A DNA stretch of 64,000 nucleotides, taken from Pseudomonadota bacterium. Its GTDB lineage: Bacteria > Pseudomonadota > Alphaproteobacteria > Acetobacterales > Acetobacteraceae. Both the position numbers and the translations under genes were made by a program. Within the stretch, counting starts at the first letter, position 1; every line of letters begins with the position of its first letter. This document shows positions 35,537-44,686 of this stretch, one piece after another. The DNA lies in the NCBI GenBank assembly GCA_021845595.1, contig JAJZVV010000003.1:203418-267417 (forward strand), read 5' to 3'. Below the pieces are notes generated by a model that was not told where the DNA came from, ran no database searches, and worked only from the letters and a program-made list of their open reading frames with translations.

Positions 35537-37222
35537 ATGGCGGCGGCCGGCCACTACGACCTCGTCGTGGCCGGAGCCGGCGCCGCGGGCATGACCGCGG
35601 CCGCCGTCGCGGCGTCCCAGGGCATGCGCGTGCTGCTGGTCGAGAAGACCGCGCTGGTCGGCGGCACCACGGCCTGGTCCGGCGGCATGGTCTGGGTTCC
35701 CGCCAACCGGCAGATGCTGGCCGCGGGCATGGCGGACAGTCTCGATGCGGCCCGGCGCTATCTCGCGGCCACCGTGGCGAGCGAGTCGGGTGCGGCGATG
35801 CGCGAAGCCTTCCTCACCCACGCGGCCGAGGCGATCGACTACCTCGCCCGGCACACCCCGGTGCAGCTGCGCCCGGTCGCCGTCTATCCCGACTATTATC
35901 CCGATCGGCCCGGCGCGACGCTGGGAGGGCGCGTGCTGGAGCCGTGCCCGTTCGATGCCCGCGCGCTCGGCCCGCGGTTCGCGCTGCTGCGCCCGCCGCT
36001 GCCGGAGTTCACCCTGTTCGGCGGCATGATGGTCAGCCGGCCGGACATCGCCCATTTCCGCCGCGCGTGGCGCTCGGCCCGGTCCGCGTGGCGGGTCGCG
36101 ACCCTGCTGGCGCGCCATGCCGGCGAGCGGCTGACCGCGCCGCGCGGCACCAGCCTCTATCTCGGCAACGCCCTCGCCGGGCGATTGCTGCTCGCGCTCA
36201 CCGTGCTCGGCGTGGAGCTGCGGCTGGGGACGCGGCTGGCCGCGCTGCGCCACACCGGCACGCGGATCACCGGCATCCTGCTGCGGGACGCGGCGGGCGC
36301 GGAGACGGAGCTGACCTGTCGCGGCGTGGTGCTGGCCACCGGCGGCTTCTCCCACGATGCCGCGCTGCGCGCCCGCACGCTGCCCGAGGCCGCCGGCATG
36401 GTCTCCGCTGCCGCCCCGGGCAATGCGGGCGAGGGCATCGGTCTCGGTCTGGATGCCGGCGGGGCGCTCGGCACCGCCAACGCGTCCGGCGCGTTCTGGG
36501 TCCCGGTCTCGCGGTTCCGCCGCGCCGATGGGTCGGACGGCGTGTTTCCGCACACCGTCACCGACCGCGCCAAGCCCGGCCTGATCGCGGTCGACGCGGC
36601 GGGCGAGCGGTTCGTCAACGAGGCCGTCTCCTACCATGAATTCGTCCTGGCGATGCTGCGCCACGGGCTCGGCGCCGACCGCCCGGCGCATCTCATCTGC
36701 GACCGGCGGTTCCTGTGGACCTACGGGCTCGGGCGCGTGCGCCCGTTCAGCCTGCGTCTGCGCGAGCACCTCGCCAGCCGCTATCTCCATGCCGCGCCGA
36801 GCCTGGGCGCGCTCGCCACGGCGCTGGGCATCGACGCGGCCGGGCTCACCGCCACCGTCGCGGCGCATAACGCGGATGCGCGGGCCGGCGTGGATCGCCG
36901 CTTCGGGCGGGGGTCGGACGCCTATCAGCGCCATCTCGGCGACGCCGACCATCGGCCCAATCCGTGCCTGGCGCCGATCGAGACGCCGCCGTTCTACGCC
37001 GTCGCCGTCTATCCCGCGGACCTCGGCACGGCGACCGGCCTCGTCACCGACGCGCAGGCGCGGGTGCTCGGGGCCGACGGCGTCCCGATCGCCGGGCTCT
37101 ACGCCTGCGGCAACGACATGAACTCGGTGATGAACGGCGCCTATCCCGGCCCCGGCATCACGCTCGGCCCGGCGCTGACCTTCGGCTATCTCGCCGCCCG
37201 CGACGCCGCGCGGGGCGCCTGA
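35537..37222 (+). CDS. FAD-dependent dehydrogenase (fumarate reductase/3-ketosteroid dehydrogenase-like)
   Basis: About 561 residues. The FAD dinucleotide fold is at the N-terminus (DLVVAGAGAAGMTAAAVA ... LLVEK), then GGTTAWSGGMVWVP, a family-typical flavin contact. A capping domain follows, and the C-terminal FAD part has GLYACGNDMNSVMNGAYPGPGITLG. Such enzymes oxidise or reduce C-C bonds next to a carbonyl. GTGATG gives two possible starts (35534, 35537); spacing to the cupin stop is only a few bases, so cotranscription is near certain. The substrate is unknown. Confidence 0.86.
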   Translation: MAAAGHYDLVVAGAGAAGMTAAAVAASQGMRVLLVEKTALVGGTTAWSGGMVWVPANRQMLAAGMADSLDAARRYLAATVASESGAAMREAFLTHAAEAIDYLARHTPVQLRPVAVYPDYYPDRPGATLGGRVLEPCPFDARALGPRFALLRPPLPEFTLFGGMMVSRPDIAHFRRAWRSARSAWRVATLLARHAGERLTAPRGTSLYLGNALAGRLLLALTVLGVELRLGTRLAALRHTGTRITGILLRDAAGAETELTCRGVVLATGGFSHDAALRARTLPEAAGMVSAAAPGNAGEGIGLGLDAGGALGTANASGAFWVPVSRFRRADGSDGVFPHTVTDRAKPGLIAVDAAGERFVNEAVSYHEFVLAMLRHGLGADRPAHLICDRRFLWTYGLGRVRPFSLRLREHLASRYLHAAPSLGALATALGIDAAGLTATVAAHNADARAGVDRRFGRGSDAYQRHLGDADHRPNPCLAPIETPPFYAVAVYPADLGTATGLVTDAQARVLGADGVPIAGLYACGNDMNSVMNGAYPGPGITLGPALTFGYLAARDAARGA

Positions 37223-37369
37223 CGCGGCCCACTGGACCCATCGCAACCCGGCAGCCCATCGCCCCGGACCCTGGGCGCGCGGCGGCGGGTGGGCTACGCT
37301 GCCCGCGTCAATGGCGGCCCGCAGCCGGCCGGTGGCGCGGGCAGGGGCCGCGGGCGAGGGAGAACGGCG

Positions 37370-37765
37370 ATGGAAATCCGACGCAGCGGCGCGCAGCCTT
37401 CCGGGAAGGGCTCGGCGGAGTGGTTCACCGGCACGGTTCGCATCGACCCGCTGCTCAGCCCGCCCGATCCGGCGCGGGTCGCCGGCGCGCTGGTGACGTT
37501 CGAGCCGGGCGCGCGCACGCATTGGCACCGGCACCCGCTCGGGCAGACCCTGATCGTGATGACCGGCCTCGGCCGGGTTCAGCGCGACGGCGGCCCGGTG
37601 GAGGAGATCCGTCCCGGCGACGTCGTGTGGATCTCCCCGGGCGAGCGGCACTGGCACGGCGCCTCGCCGCAAACGGCGATGAGCCACATCGCCATCCAGG
37701 AACGGCTCGACGGCAAGACCGTCGAGTGGATGGAGCCGGTGAGCGAGGAAGCGTATCGCGGCTGA
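37370..37765 (+). CDS. Cupin, (R)-mandelonitrile-lyase-like
   Basis: A 131-residue cupin with metal motif [19 protein letters not shown] and a second motif [10 protein letters not shown]. It resembles the carboxymuconolactone/mandelonitrile-lyase-type cupins found beside oxidoreductases. GAGGGAGAAC precedes the ATG at 37370. It is the last gene of the plus-strand catabolic run and convergent with the permease gene at 37793. Confidence 0.85.
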   Translation: MEIRRSGAQPSGKGSAEWFTGTVRIDPLLSPPDPARVAGALVTFEPGARTHWHRHPLGQTLIVMTGLGRVQRDGGPVEEIRPGDVVWISPGERHWHGASPQTAMSHIAIQERLDGKTVEWMEPVSEEAYRG

Positions 37766-37792
37766 GCGGGCGCCCGTCCGCGGGAGGCGCCC

Positions 37793-38761
37793 TCAGCGCG
37801 CCGTGCCGGGCCGCCGGGTGCCGCTCATGCGTCCGGACAGCGCCAGGACGAGAACGATGACGACGCCCTCGAGAATCTCCTGCACGCCGATCGGCAGGCC
37901 GATCACCTGCATCGCCGTCACCAGCAGGACCAGCAGGAAGGCGCCGGTGAGCGTGCCGAGCGCGGTGGCGTTGCCGCCGGAGATCAGCGTGCCGCCGAGC
38001 ACCACGGCGCCGACGGATTGCAGCAGGTAGGGCGAGCCGACCTCGAGGAACGCGCCGCCGGCATGCGCGGCGAGGACCATGCCATCCAGCGCCGCGAGCA
38101 CGCCGCTGGTGAGGAAGGTGCTGGCGATGATCCGCCCGGAGCGGACGCCGGAGAGTTCCGCCGCGCGCAGGCTCTGCCCCACCGCCGAGAGCAGGCGGCC
38201 ATAGACGGTGCGGCGCAGGACGAAACCGGCGGCGAGCACGGCGGCGACGGCGGCGATCGCCATGACCGGGACGCCGAGCACGCGGCGGTTGGCGATGAAG
38301 GCGAGCGCGGGCGCGACGACATAGCTGGTGAAGTGCCGGTTCGCCAGCAGCGCCGCCGTCGCCAGCACATACCCGACCCCGAGCGTGGCGATCATCGCCG
38401 GGATTCGCAGGCGCACCACCAGCACGGCGTTCACCGCGCCGATGCCGAGCCCGGCGGCGACGATGGCGGCGAGGCAGACCGGCAGCATCGCGTCCGACCC
38501 GCCGAGAATGTTCATCGACAGGAAGGCGGCGAGGGTGATCGTCGAGGGGATGGCGAGATCGATGTTGCCGCGCCCGGTGGTGACCACGAACATCTGGCCC
38601 AGCGCCGGGAGGACCAGGAACGACGCCGACTGCGCCACGCCGGACAGGCTTTCCAGCGTCAGCCGCGCCGTCGCCGCGGCCAGCACCAGCCAGAGCAGGG
38701 CGACGCCGAGCGCCGACCAGATCCAGCGGTTGGTCTCGGTCCAGCGGGCGAAGCGGTTCAT
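37793..38761 (-). CDS. Sugar-type ABC transporter permease (RbsC/YtfT-like)
   Basis: A 322-residue polytopic permease of the carbohydrate uptake 2 family, with LGQMFVVTTGRGNIDLAIPSTITL near helix 2-3, and GGTLISGGNATALGTLTGAFLL. It partners the permease half of the fused upstream protein; the ATG overlaps that gene's stop (ATGA). The binding protein, fusion, permease and RuBisCO-like genes form one transcriptional run. Confidence 0.92.
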   Translation of the reverse strand: MNRFARWTETNRWIWSALGVALLWLVLAAATARLTLESLSGVAQSASFLVLPALGQMFVVTTGRGNIDLAIPSTITLAAFLSMNILGGSDAMLPVCLAAIVAAGLGIGAVNAVLVVRLRIPAMIATLGVGYVLATAALLANRHFTSYVVAPALAFIANRRVLGVPVMAIAAVAAVLAAGFVLRRTVYGRLLSAVGQSLRAAELSGVRSGRIIASTFLTSGVLAALDGMVLAAHAGGAFLEVGSPYLLQSVGAVVLGGTLISGGNATALGTLTGAFLLVLLVTAMQVIGLPIGVQEILEGVVIVLVLALSGRMSGTRRPGTAR

Positions 38762-41253
38762 GGCGCCGCCCCGGGGCCGGACAATGCCGTGCGCAGGGCG
38801 AGGATGCCGAGCAGCAGGGCGCCTTGCACCGCCGCATTGAAGTCGGTGCTGATGCCGAGAAACCCGAGCAGCGCCCCGATCAGCGAGAGCGTCACCGCGC
38901 CCGCGACGACGCCGACCGGCGCCGTGCTGCCGCCGAACAGCCGGCAGCCGCCGATCACCACGGCGGCGATCGAGAGCAGGGTGAAACTGTCGCCGGCGTT
39001 GATGTCGCTGGCCGTGTTCACCGCGGTGAGCGAGAGGCCGGCGGCGGCGGCGAAGCTGCCGGCGATGGCGAAGCGCAGCGCTGCCGCCCGCACCGAAGAC
39101 CACCCGGCCTGCTGCAGCGCCCGCGCGTCGTTGCCGAACCCGCGCAGCACCACGCCGGCGCGGGCACGGTCCAGCGCCAGGGCGGCGAGCGCGCCGAGCA
39201 CGAGCAGGGCCACCGCCGTCGGCAGGAAGGGCAGGTTCCAGTCCACCGCAGCGGCGAGCCAGGCCGGGCTGCCGCCGCCGGGGGTCGGCTGCAGCGTATA
39301 GCCGATGCCGGTCCAGACGAACGAGGCGCCGAGCGTGACCACGATCGAGGGAATCTGCCGCGCCTGGATCAGCGCCCCCATCACGGCGTAGGCGCCGAGC
39401 GCGAGCAGGATGGCGGCGACGCCGGCCAGGGGCGCCGTGACCAGCCAGGTGGCCGCGAGCACGCTGACCAGGCCCGCGAACGGGCCGATGCCGAGATCGA
39501 TCTCGCTGCCGCCGACGACGAACATCTGGCCGAGCGCCACCAGCGCCACCGGCAGGGCCGGGCCGAGCAGCAGGTCGAGCCCGAACGGCGAGGCGGCGCC
39601 CGGGTTCAGCGCCACCATCGCCGCCAGCACGGCGATGAGGCTGATCACCGGCGCGAGCCGGGCGCCACGGGCGCCGCGGTGCGCCGCGCCGGCCCGGCCG
39701 GTCGCCGCGGCCTTGGGTTCGCCGGCGAAGGCGGCGCCGACCAGGGCTTCGGCGCTGATCGCGGTGCCGCGCAATTCGCGGATCACGCGCCCGGCGCGGA
39801 ACACCAGCACGCGCGAACATTCGAGCAGCTCGGCATCCTCGGTGCTGTACCACACCACCAGCGTGCCGGCGGCGGCGACCTCGCGCACCAGGCGATAGAA
39901 CTCGGCCTTCGCCTCGACATCGACGCCGCGGGTGGGGTCGTCGAGCAGCAGGATGCGCGAGCCGCGCAGCAGCGCCCGGGCGGCCAGCACCTTCTGCTGG
40001 TTGCCGCCGCTCAGCTCGAGAATATTCGCCCCGATGCGGGCGTTGGCGATGCGCAGCCGCTCGAGCAGCGGCCGCACCAGCCCCTGCTCCGCGCGCGGCG
40101 ACAGGCGCGCCAGCGGCGGGCGGCCGATGCTGGCGCCGATGGCGATGTTCTCGAGCACCGACCAGAGGCGGAACACGCCCTCCCCGGCACGGTCGCCGGA
40201 GACGAAGCCGGGCTCCGCGCCGCAGGTGATGGCCCGGTCATGGCCCCGCCCGGCGGCGAAGAGCGCGTGCAGGAAATCGCGCTGGCCATTGCCGTCGAGC
40301 CCCGCCAGGCCGACGATCTCGCCGCCGGCGAGGGTGATGGCGTGGTCGGCCAGCCCCGCGGCGGCGGCGATCGTCACCAGCGCCTCGGCGTCCGGGCGCG
40401 CGGCGGTGCCCGCGGGTTCGCCGCTTTCGTGCGGCGGATTGCCGCCCATGCGTTCGACGAGGTCGGTGACGGTGACGTGCGCCGCCGGCTCGTCGGCGAC
40501 GACGCGGCCGTTGCGCATCACCACCACGCGGCTGGCGACGTCGAGAATTTCCTGCAGCTTGTGGCTGATGAAAATGATCGCCACGCCCTCGGCGGCGCGG
40601 GCGCGGCTCCACTGGCGCAGCTGCGCGCTGCGGTCGGCATCGAGCGAGGAGGTCGGCTCGTCCAGCACCAGCAGGCGGAGCCGCTCGCCGGCGGCGGCGC
40701 GTGCGATCTCGACCATCTGGCGCTGGCCGATCGGCAGCCGCTCGAGCACGTCATCGGCGCCGAGCCCGGCGCCCGGAAAGATCGCCTCGATCTGCGCCTG
40801 GGCGCGGCGGCGGAACCGGTCGCGCCAGCCGGGTTCCGGCGCCAGCAGCGCGGCCGGCTCCTCGAGCATGAAATTCTCGGCGACGGTCAGGTTCGTGCAC
40901 AGCGACAGCTCCTGGTGCACGATGCGGATGCCGTGCGCGCGCGCCGCGTTCGGCGAGACATGATCGAGATCGACGGCGGCGCCGGCGATCGCGATGCGGC
41001 CCGAATCGGGCCGCGCCAGGCCGCAGATGAGGCGCATGAGCGTGCTCTTGCCGGCGCCGTTGGCGCCGACCAGCCCGACCACCTCGCCGGGATGGATCGA
41101 AAGCGTCAGGTCGTCGTTCGCGCGCGTGGGGCCGAACGACTTGCTGACGCCGTCGAGCCGGATGATCGGCGGCGATGCCGCAACGGCGGCGGGCGTCGCC
41201 GCGCCCGCCGCCGCCCCGGTCTTTACCTGCGCCGCCCTTGCCTGCGCCGTCAT
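38758..41253 (-). CDS. Fused sugar-type ABC ATPase (RbsA-like) and permease (RbsC-like)
   Basis: 831 residues. Residues about 28-510 hold two ABC modules: the first has Walker A GANGAGKST, signature LPIGQRQMVEIARAA and Walker B LLVLDEPTSSLD; the second has a degenerate Walker A (GLDGNGQRD) but a full LSGGNQQKVLAARAL, normal for RbsA. Residues about 530-831 are a permease (ALVALGQMFVVGGSEIDLGIGP and GGCRLFGGSTAPVGVVAGA). It imports the ligand of the periplasmic protein just upstream (10 bp). Confidence 0.93.
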   Translation of the reverse strand: MTAQARAAQVKTGAAAGAATPAAVAASPPIIRLDGVSKSFGPTRANDDLTLSIHPGEVVGLVGANGAGKSTLMRLICGLARPDSGRIAIAGAAVDLDHVSPNAARAHGIRIVHQELSLCTNLTVAENFMLEEPAALLAPEPGWRDRFRRRAQAQIEAIFPGAGLGADDVLERLPIGQRQMVEIARAAAGERLRLLVLDEPTSSLDADRSAQLRQWSRARAAEGVAIIFISHKLQEILDVASRVVVMRNGRVVADEPAAHVTVTDLVERMGGNPPHESGEPAGTAARPDAEALVTIAAAAGLADHAITLAGGEIVGLAGLDGNGQRDFLHALFAAGRGHDRAITCGAEPGFVSGDRAGEGVFRLWSVLENIAIGASIGRPPLARLSPRAEQGLVRPLLERLRIANARIGANILELSGGNQQKVLAARALLRGSRILLLDDPTRGVDVEAKAEFYRLVREVAAAGTLVVWYSTEDAELLECSRVLVFRAGRVIRELRGTAISAEALVGAAFAGEPKAAATGRAGAAHRGARGARLAPVISLIAVLAAMVALNPGAASPFGLDLLLGPALPVALVALGQMFVVGGSEIDLGIGPFAGLVSVLAATWLVTAPLAGVAAILLALGAYAVMGALIQARQIPSIVVTLGASFVWTGIGYTLQPTPGGGSPAWLAAAVDWNLPFLPTAVALLVLGALAALALDRARAGVVLRGFGNDARALQQAGWSSVRAAALRFAIAGSFAAAAGLSLTAVNTASDINAGDSFTLLSIAAVVIGGCRLFGGSTAPVGVVAGAVTLSLIGALLGFLGISTDFNAAVQGALLLGILALRTALSGPGAAP

Positions 41254-41263
41254 CCGGTGCGGC

Positions 41264-42298
41264 TCAGTGGCCGGCGGCTTTGACCAGATGCTCTTCGACC
41301 CAGGCCTCCGAGTAGCTCGGGCTGACGATCAGCCCGGGTGCCAGGGTGGAATAGTCGTTGAGATTCTCGTCGGTGACGCGGGCGACGGGCATGATCATGT
41401 CCTTCTTCGGCTTGGCGCCCTTGACGATGGCATAGCCGAGCCAGAAGGCGGCGCCGCCGATCCCCGGCGTCGTGTTGAGCGAGATCGTCGAATACCCGTT
41501 CTTGGCCTTTTCGGCGATCCACCAATGGATGAAGTTCGAGCTGCCGCCGCCGTCGATGATCGGCATGTGGCCTTCGTAGGAACCGCCGTACTGCGCGAAC
41601 GCCTGGGCGATGCCGAAATCATCGCCGCCGCCCTGGGCGAGGACCGCATCGACATGCGGCAGGCTCGGCAGCACGTTGGCCACGGCCGCCTGCGCCACCG
41701 AGGTGGTCGCCTGACCATAGACCGTCGCCACCACCTTGAGGCCCGGATATTTCTTCAGCACGCTCATCTGGCCTTCGTACATGTCGTGATCGGGCGCGGA
41801 TCCCTTGACGCCGCGCACGACGATGACGTTGCCGTGGCCCTTGAGGCGCTTGGCGATCTCCTCGGTGACCTGCGCCTGGTAGTTGAAGAAATCGAAATTG
41901 AGCGTGAAGGCGCACGGGGCCGACAGAATCGAATCGAACGCGATCACCTTGATGCCGGCCTGGCAGGCCTTCTGCACGGCGCCGTTCAGCGCCGTCTCGG
42001 AGGCGGCGTCGATGACGATGGCATCGACATGCTTGAGGATCAGGTCGGCCATCTGGCTCATCTGCTGGTTGACCGAACCGTCGCCGTTCAGCACCACGTA
42101 GTCGGCGATCTTGCCGTCGGCCTTGGCCTGCTTGGCGGCGGTCTCGAACGCCTCCACCATCTGGTGGCGCCAGGTGTTGCCGTAATAGGCGTTGGAGAGC
42201 GCGATCACCGGCTTGTCCTCCGAGGCGCGGGCCGGTGCGGCGGTGAAGGCCGTCGCCGCCGCGAGGGCCGCGGCGAGGGCGAGATGCGTGGATTTCAT
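41264..42298 (-). CDS. Periplasmic sugar-type substrate-binding protein
   Basis: A 344-residue type I periplasmic-binding protein (Peripla_BP_4 kind). The signal peptide cleaves around ARA-SED. Core motifs are VIALSNAYYGNTWRHQMV, VDAIVIDAASETALNGAVQKACQAGI, and VDAVLAQGGGDDFGIAQAF. Gene order with ApnO and a RuBisCO-like protein suggests D-apionate, apiose or a similar branched sugar acid as ligand; this is inference from neighbours. Confidence 0.88.
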   Translation of the reverse strand: MKSTHLALAAALAAATAFTAAPARASEDKPVIALSNAYYGNTWRHQMVEAFETAAKQAKADGKIADYVVLNGDGSVNQQMSQMADLILKHVDAIVIDAASETALNGAVQKACQAGIKVIAFDSILSAPCAFTLNFDFFNYQAQVTEEIAKRLKGHGNVIVVRGVKGSAPDHDMYEGQMSVLKKYPGLKVVATVYGQATTSVAQAAVANVLPSLPHVDAVLAQGGGDDFGIAQAFAQYGGSYEGHMPIIDGGGSSNFIHWWIAEKAKNGYSTISLNTTPGIGGAAFWLGYAIVKGAKPKKDMIMPVARVTDENLNDYSTLAPGLIVSPSYSEAWVEEHLVKAAGH

Positions 42299-42340
42299 TT
42301 GGTCGTTTCCTTCCCTGGTCGTGGTGGTGCCGCCTTCCGT

Positions 42341-43192
42341 TCAGGCGGCCTTCGGCGGGTGGCAGATGGCGCGCACTGAGCGCATCACGGCGGCGGGATC
42401 GAACACGCGTTCGAGCCAGCCGTCGCGGAAGATCACGGGCCGCGCTTCGGCGATCGCCTGCAGGGCACCATCGGAGAAGCGGCCTTCGGGGAACATTTCG
42501 AACGCGATCGAGAGGCCGATGGTGAGATGGCCGAGGAGGAAATCGGTCGCCGCCTCGCGCGGGACGCCGCGGCGCACCACCTCGTCCACCGCTTCGCGCA
42601 AGGCGAGGCAGAGGGTGATGCCGACCGTTTCCGAAAGCGCCGGCTCGAGCATCGCGATGTCCGCGACGGTGCAGCGATGCGCCCGCATCACCGGCTTGTA
42701 GATGGTGCGCGCGATCTCCTCGCACAGCGCGTAGTGCGGCTCCGGGCCCTGCATGAGGGCGCAGACGATGTTCTGCTTGGCGTGGACGCCGCCGAAGAAG
42801 TCCTTCTTCGCTTCGGCATCGGTTTCGTCGTTGAAGATCGGCGGATGGCACGGATGGGTGACGAAATAGCTCACGTCGGCGCGCGCCGGCAGCTCACCGG
42901 CGTGCGGCGCGGCGGCGTCGAGCATGATCAGCGCGGTGCCGGGGCGGACGCGGCCGATGATCTCGTGCGCCACGGTGCCGATCAGCCGGTCCGGCACGGC
43001 GAGCACCACCACGTCCGCGCCGGCGAGGGCGGCATCGGCTTCGACGCACTCCGCGCCGATGGTCTCGCGCAGGCGCTCGCGGCCGGCGGCGGAGACTTCG
43101 ACATGCTCGACGGTGAAGCGCGAGCCGCGCAGGTTGGTGGCGAGGCGGACCCCCATTTTGCCGCCGGCGCCGAGCAACGCGATTTTGGTCAT
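42341..43192 (-). CDS. apnO: D-apionate oxidoisomerase-like dehydrogenase
   Basis: A 283-residue protein with an N-terminal Rossmann fold (IALLGAGGKMGVRLATNL) and the 6-phosphogluconate-dehydrogenase-type helical C-terminus. The family blocks THPCHPPIFNDET, AKQNIVCALMQGPE and MLEPALSETVGITLCLALREAVDE closely recall ApnO, which oxidises and isomerises D-apionate to 3-oxo-isoapionate. An ideal AGGAGG lies 8 bases before the ATG at 43190-43192. It follows the RuBisCO-like gene by 91 bp and precedes the transporter. Confidence 0.85.
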   Translation of the reverse strand: MTKIALLGAGGKMGVRLATNLRGSRFTVEHVEVSAAGRERLRETIGAECVEADAALAGADVVVLAVPDRLIGTVAHEIIGRVRPGTALIMLDAAAPHAGELPARADVSYFVTHPCHPPIFNDETDAEAKKDFFGGVHAKQNIVCALMQGPEPHYALCEEIARTIYKPVMRAHRCTVADIAMLEPALSETVGITLCLALREAVDEVVRRGVPREAATDFLLGHLTIGLSIAFEMFPEGRFSDGALQAIAEARPVIFRDGWLERVFDPAAVMRSVRAICHPPKAA

Positions 43193-43283
43193 GAGTGTCT
43201 CCTCCTGGTTCAGGGGCGGCCGCTGCCGGCTCCGGCGCGGTCGGGGCGAAGACATCGATGGCCTTCGCCGCGTGGGTCGGTGG

Positions 43284-44582
43284 TCATCGGAATGCTTCGA
43301 GTGCGGCGGCGAGCGCGGGGTGGGTGCGCGCGTAGTCGCTTGCGGGAATGCCGGCGACGGCTGCGTCCCAGGCCTCGCGCAGGCTCGCCACGCCGGCGGC
43401 CGGACCCTGCGGATGCGCCATGATGCCGCCGCCCGCGGCATGGATGAGGTCGGTCGAGCCCAGCGCCTGCCAGGTCGCCGCCGCCTGCCGCGCCGTCTGG
43501 CCCGAAGAGAAGACCGGCATCGCCAGGCACGGCTTGCCAGCGAAGAGGGGCGCGAGGCACGCCCTGGCGGCGGACGCGACGCTCTCGTCGTCCTCGCTGA
43601 ACTTGTTGCTCAAGCCATTGACATGCATGTGGTCGGCACCGGCCAGGCGCCAGACCGTCTGCCAGGCGGGGAACGACCAGCCGAGCAGCGGCGCGCGCGA
43701 GAGTGCCCCCCAGCCATTGCGATGCGCATGCAGCGGCAGCTGTGCGTGGCGGCGCAGGGCGAGGAACCCGACCAGGCCGACCGCGTTCAGGCTCGCCATC
43801 ACGCAGGTGCCGCCGAGCCCGGCCACGAGGTCGTGGCGGCGGCGCATCTCGTCGAGGTCGCCGGTGATGTTGAAGGCGTACATCACCATCCTGCCGGTGC
43901 GCTCGGCATGGGCGGTGATCACCCGCATCACCGCCCGCGCCCGCTGCTCGAACGGGCAATGGGCGCCGTCCGACTGCAGCTCGTCATCCTTGATGAAATC
44001 GATCCCGGCCTCGGCCAGAGTGGCGACGAGTGCGGCCGTCTCATCGGCGTCGAGGCCGACGCTCGGCTTGATGATCGTGCCGATCAGCGGCCGGCCGGCG
44101 ACGCCGGCGAGGCGCCGCGTGCCGGCGATGCCGAATTGCGGTCCCGGATAGGCGTCGGCGAAGGCGTGCGGCAGGCGGAGATCGAGCAGGCGCAACCCGG
44201 AGACCTGCTTCAGTTCGAAGAGATTGCCCGCGACGGTGGCGAGCAGGTTTGGCAGCGACGGGCCGATATTGTCCAGCGGCCAGGATAATGTCAGGCGTCC
44301 GTGCCGCCAGCGTGCCGGGCTGCCGCGCGGCGCGCCGGCCCCGGGTAGCGAGGGCGCCGCCGTCTCGCCGATTTCCTCGATGCGCTCGACGCGCGCGGCG
44401 GCGCGCGCCCTCAGCGCCGCCGTTTCACCGGGAACGGCGACGAAGGTTCCGCAGGACTGCTCACCGGCGATCGCCTCGGCGGCCTCGCCCAGGGGAAAGG
44501 CGCTCTCGATCAGATAGTCGGCCTCGAAGCGGGCCGGGCTGTCCGACGATGGGTCTGGCGGCGCATTCGGCTCGCTCAGCAT
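43284..44582 (-). CDS. RuBisCO-like protein (form IV), probable 3-oxo-isoapionate-phosphate enzyme
   Basis: A 432-residue RuBisCO-like protein. Key residues are retained: K172 (GTIIKPSVGL), carbamylatable K198 with D200 and E201 (DFIKDDE), H287-R288 (LHAHRNG), the loop-6 lysine in SNKFSEDD, and SSGQ with AAGGGIMAHP near the end. Next to ApnO this matches the OiaX (decarboxylase) or OiaT (transcarboxylase/hydrolase) enzymes of D-apionate breakdown; I cannot tell which. It is the first gene after the GntR regulator, with a promoter-like sequence in the 104-bp gap. Carbon fixation is unlikely: there is no small subunit or phosphoribulokinase. Confidence 0.85.
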   Translation of the reverse strand: MLSEPNAPPDPSSDSPARFEADYLIESAFPLGEAAEAIAGEQSCGTFVAVPGETAALRARAAARVERIEEIGETAAPSLPGAGAPRGSPARWRHGRLTLSWPLDNIGPSLPNLLATVAGNLFELKQVSGLRLLDLRLPHAFADAYPGPQFGIAGTRRLAGVAGRPLIGTIIKPSVGLDADETAALVATLAEAGIDFIKDDELQSDGAHCPFEQRARAVMRVITAHAERTGRMVMYAFNITGDLDEMRRRHDLVAGLGGTCVMASLNAVGLVGFLALRRHAQLPLHAHRNGWGALSRAPLLGWSFPAWQTVWRLAGADHMHVNGLSNKFSEDDESVASAARACLAPLFAGKPCLAMPVFSSGQTARQAAATWQALGSTDLIHAAGGGIMAHPQGPAAGVASLREAWDAAVAGIPASDYARTHPALAAALEAFR

Positions 44583-44620
44583 GGGTTTGCCGGCCCTTCC
44601 CTGGCGCGTTGTCCTGGTTG

Positions 44621-44638
44621 GTTATCATGTCATTATAC
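44621..44638. promoter_or_regulatory. Promoter with overlapping putative GntR operator
   Basis: The minus strand carries a perfect TATAAT (44637 down to 44632), with GTTGTT/TTGTTC-like sequence 15-16 bp upstream. It is embedded in the imperfect palindrome AT-n-ATG-t-CAT-n-AT (44623-44635 core). This is the only obvious control site between the FadR-type regulator and the RuBisCO-like gene. Confidence 0.45.
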
Positions 44639-44686
44639 CAGAATGGACGCGCGAACAACCGGGCGGATGCGTGCCCGCCCACGGGA

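Noticed and set aside
35261..37687. About 800-codon minus-strand frame opposite the cupin and FAD dehydrogenase
   Set aside because: Antisense to motif-bearing genes; no recognisable protein.
43284..44582. RuBisCO-like gene as a true carbon-fixing RuBisCO
   Set aside because: No small subunit or phosphoribulokinase, and sequence around the active site is form IV-like; context is sugar-acid catabolism.
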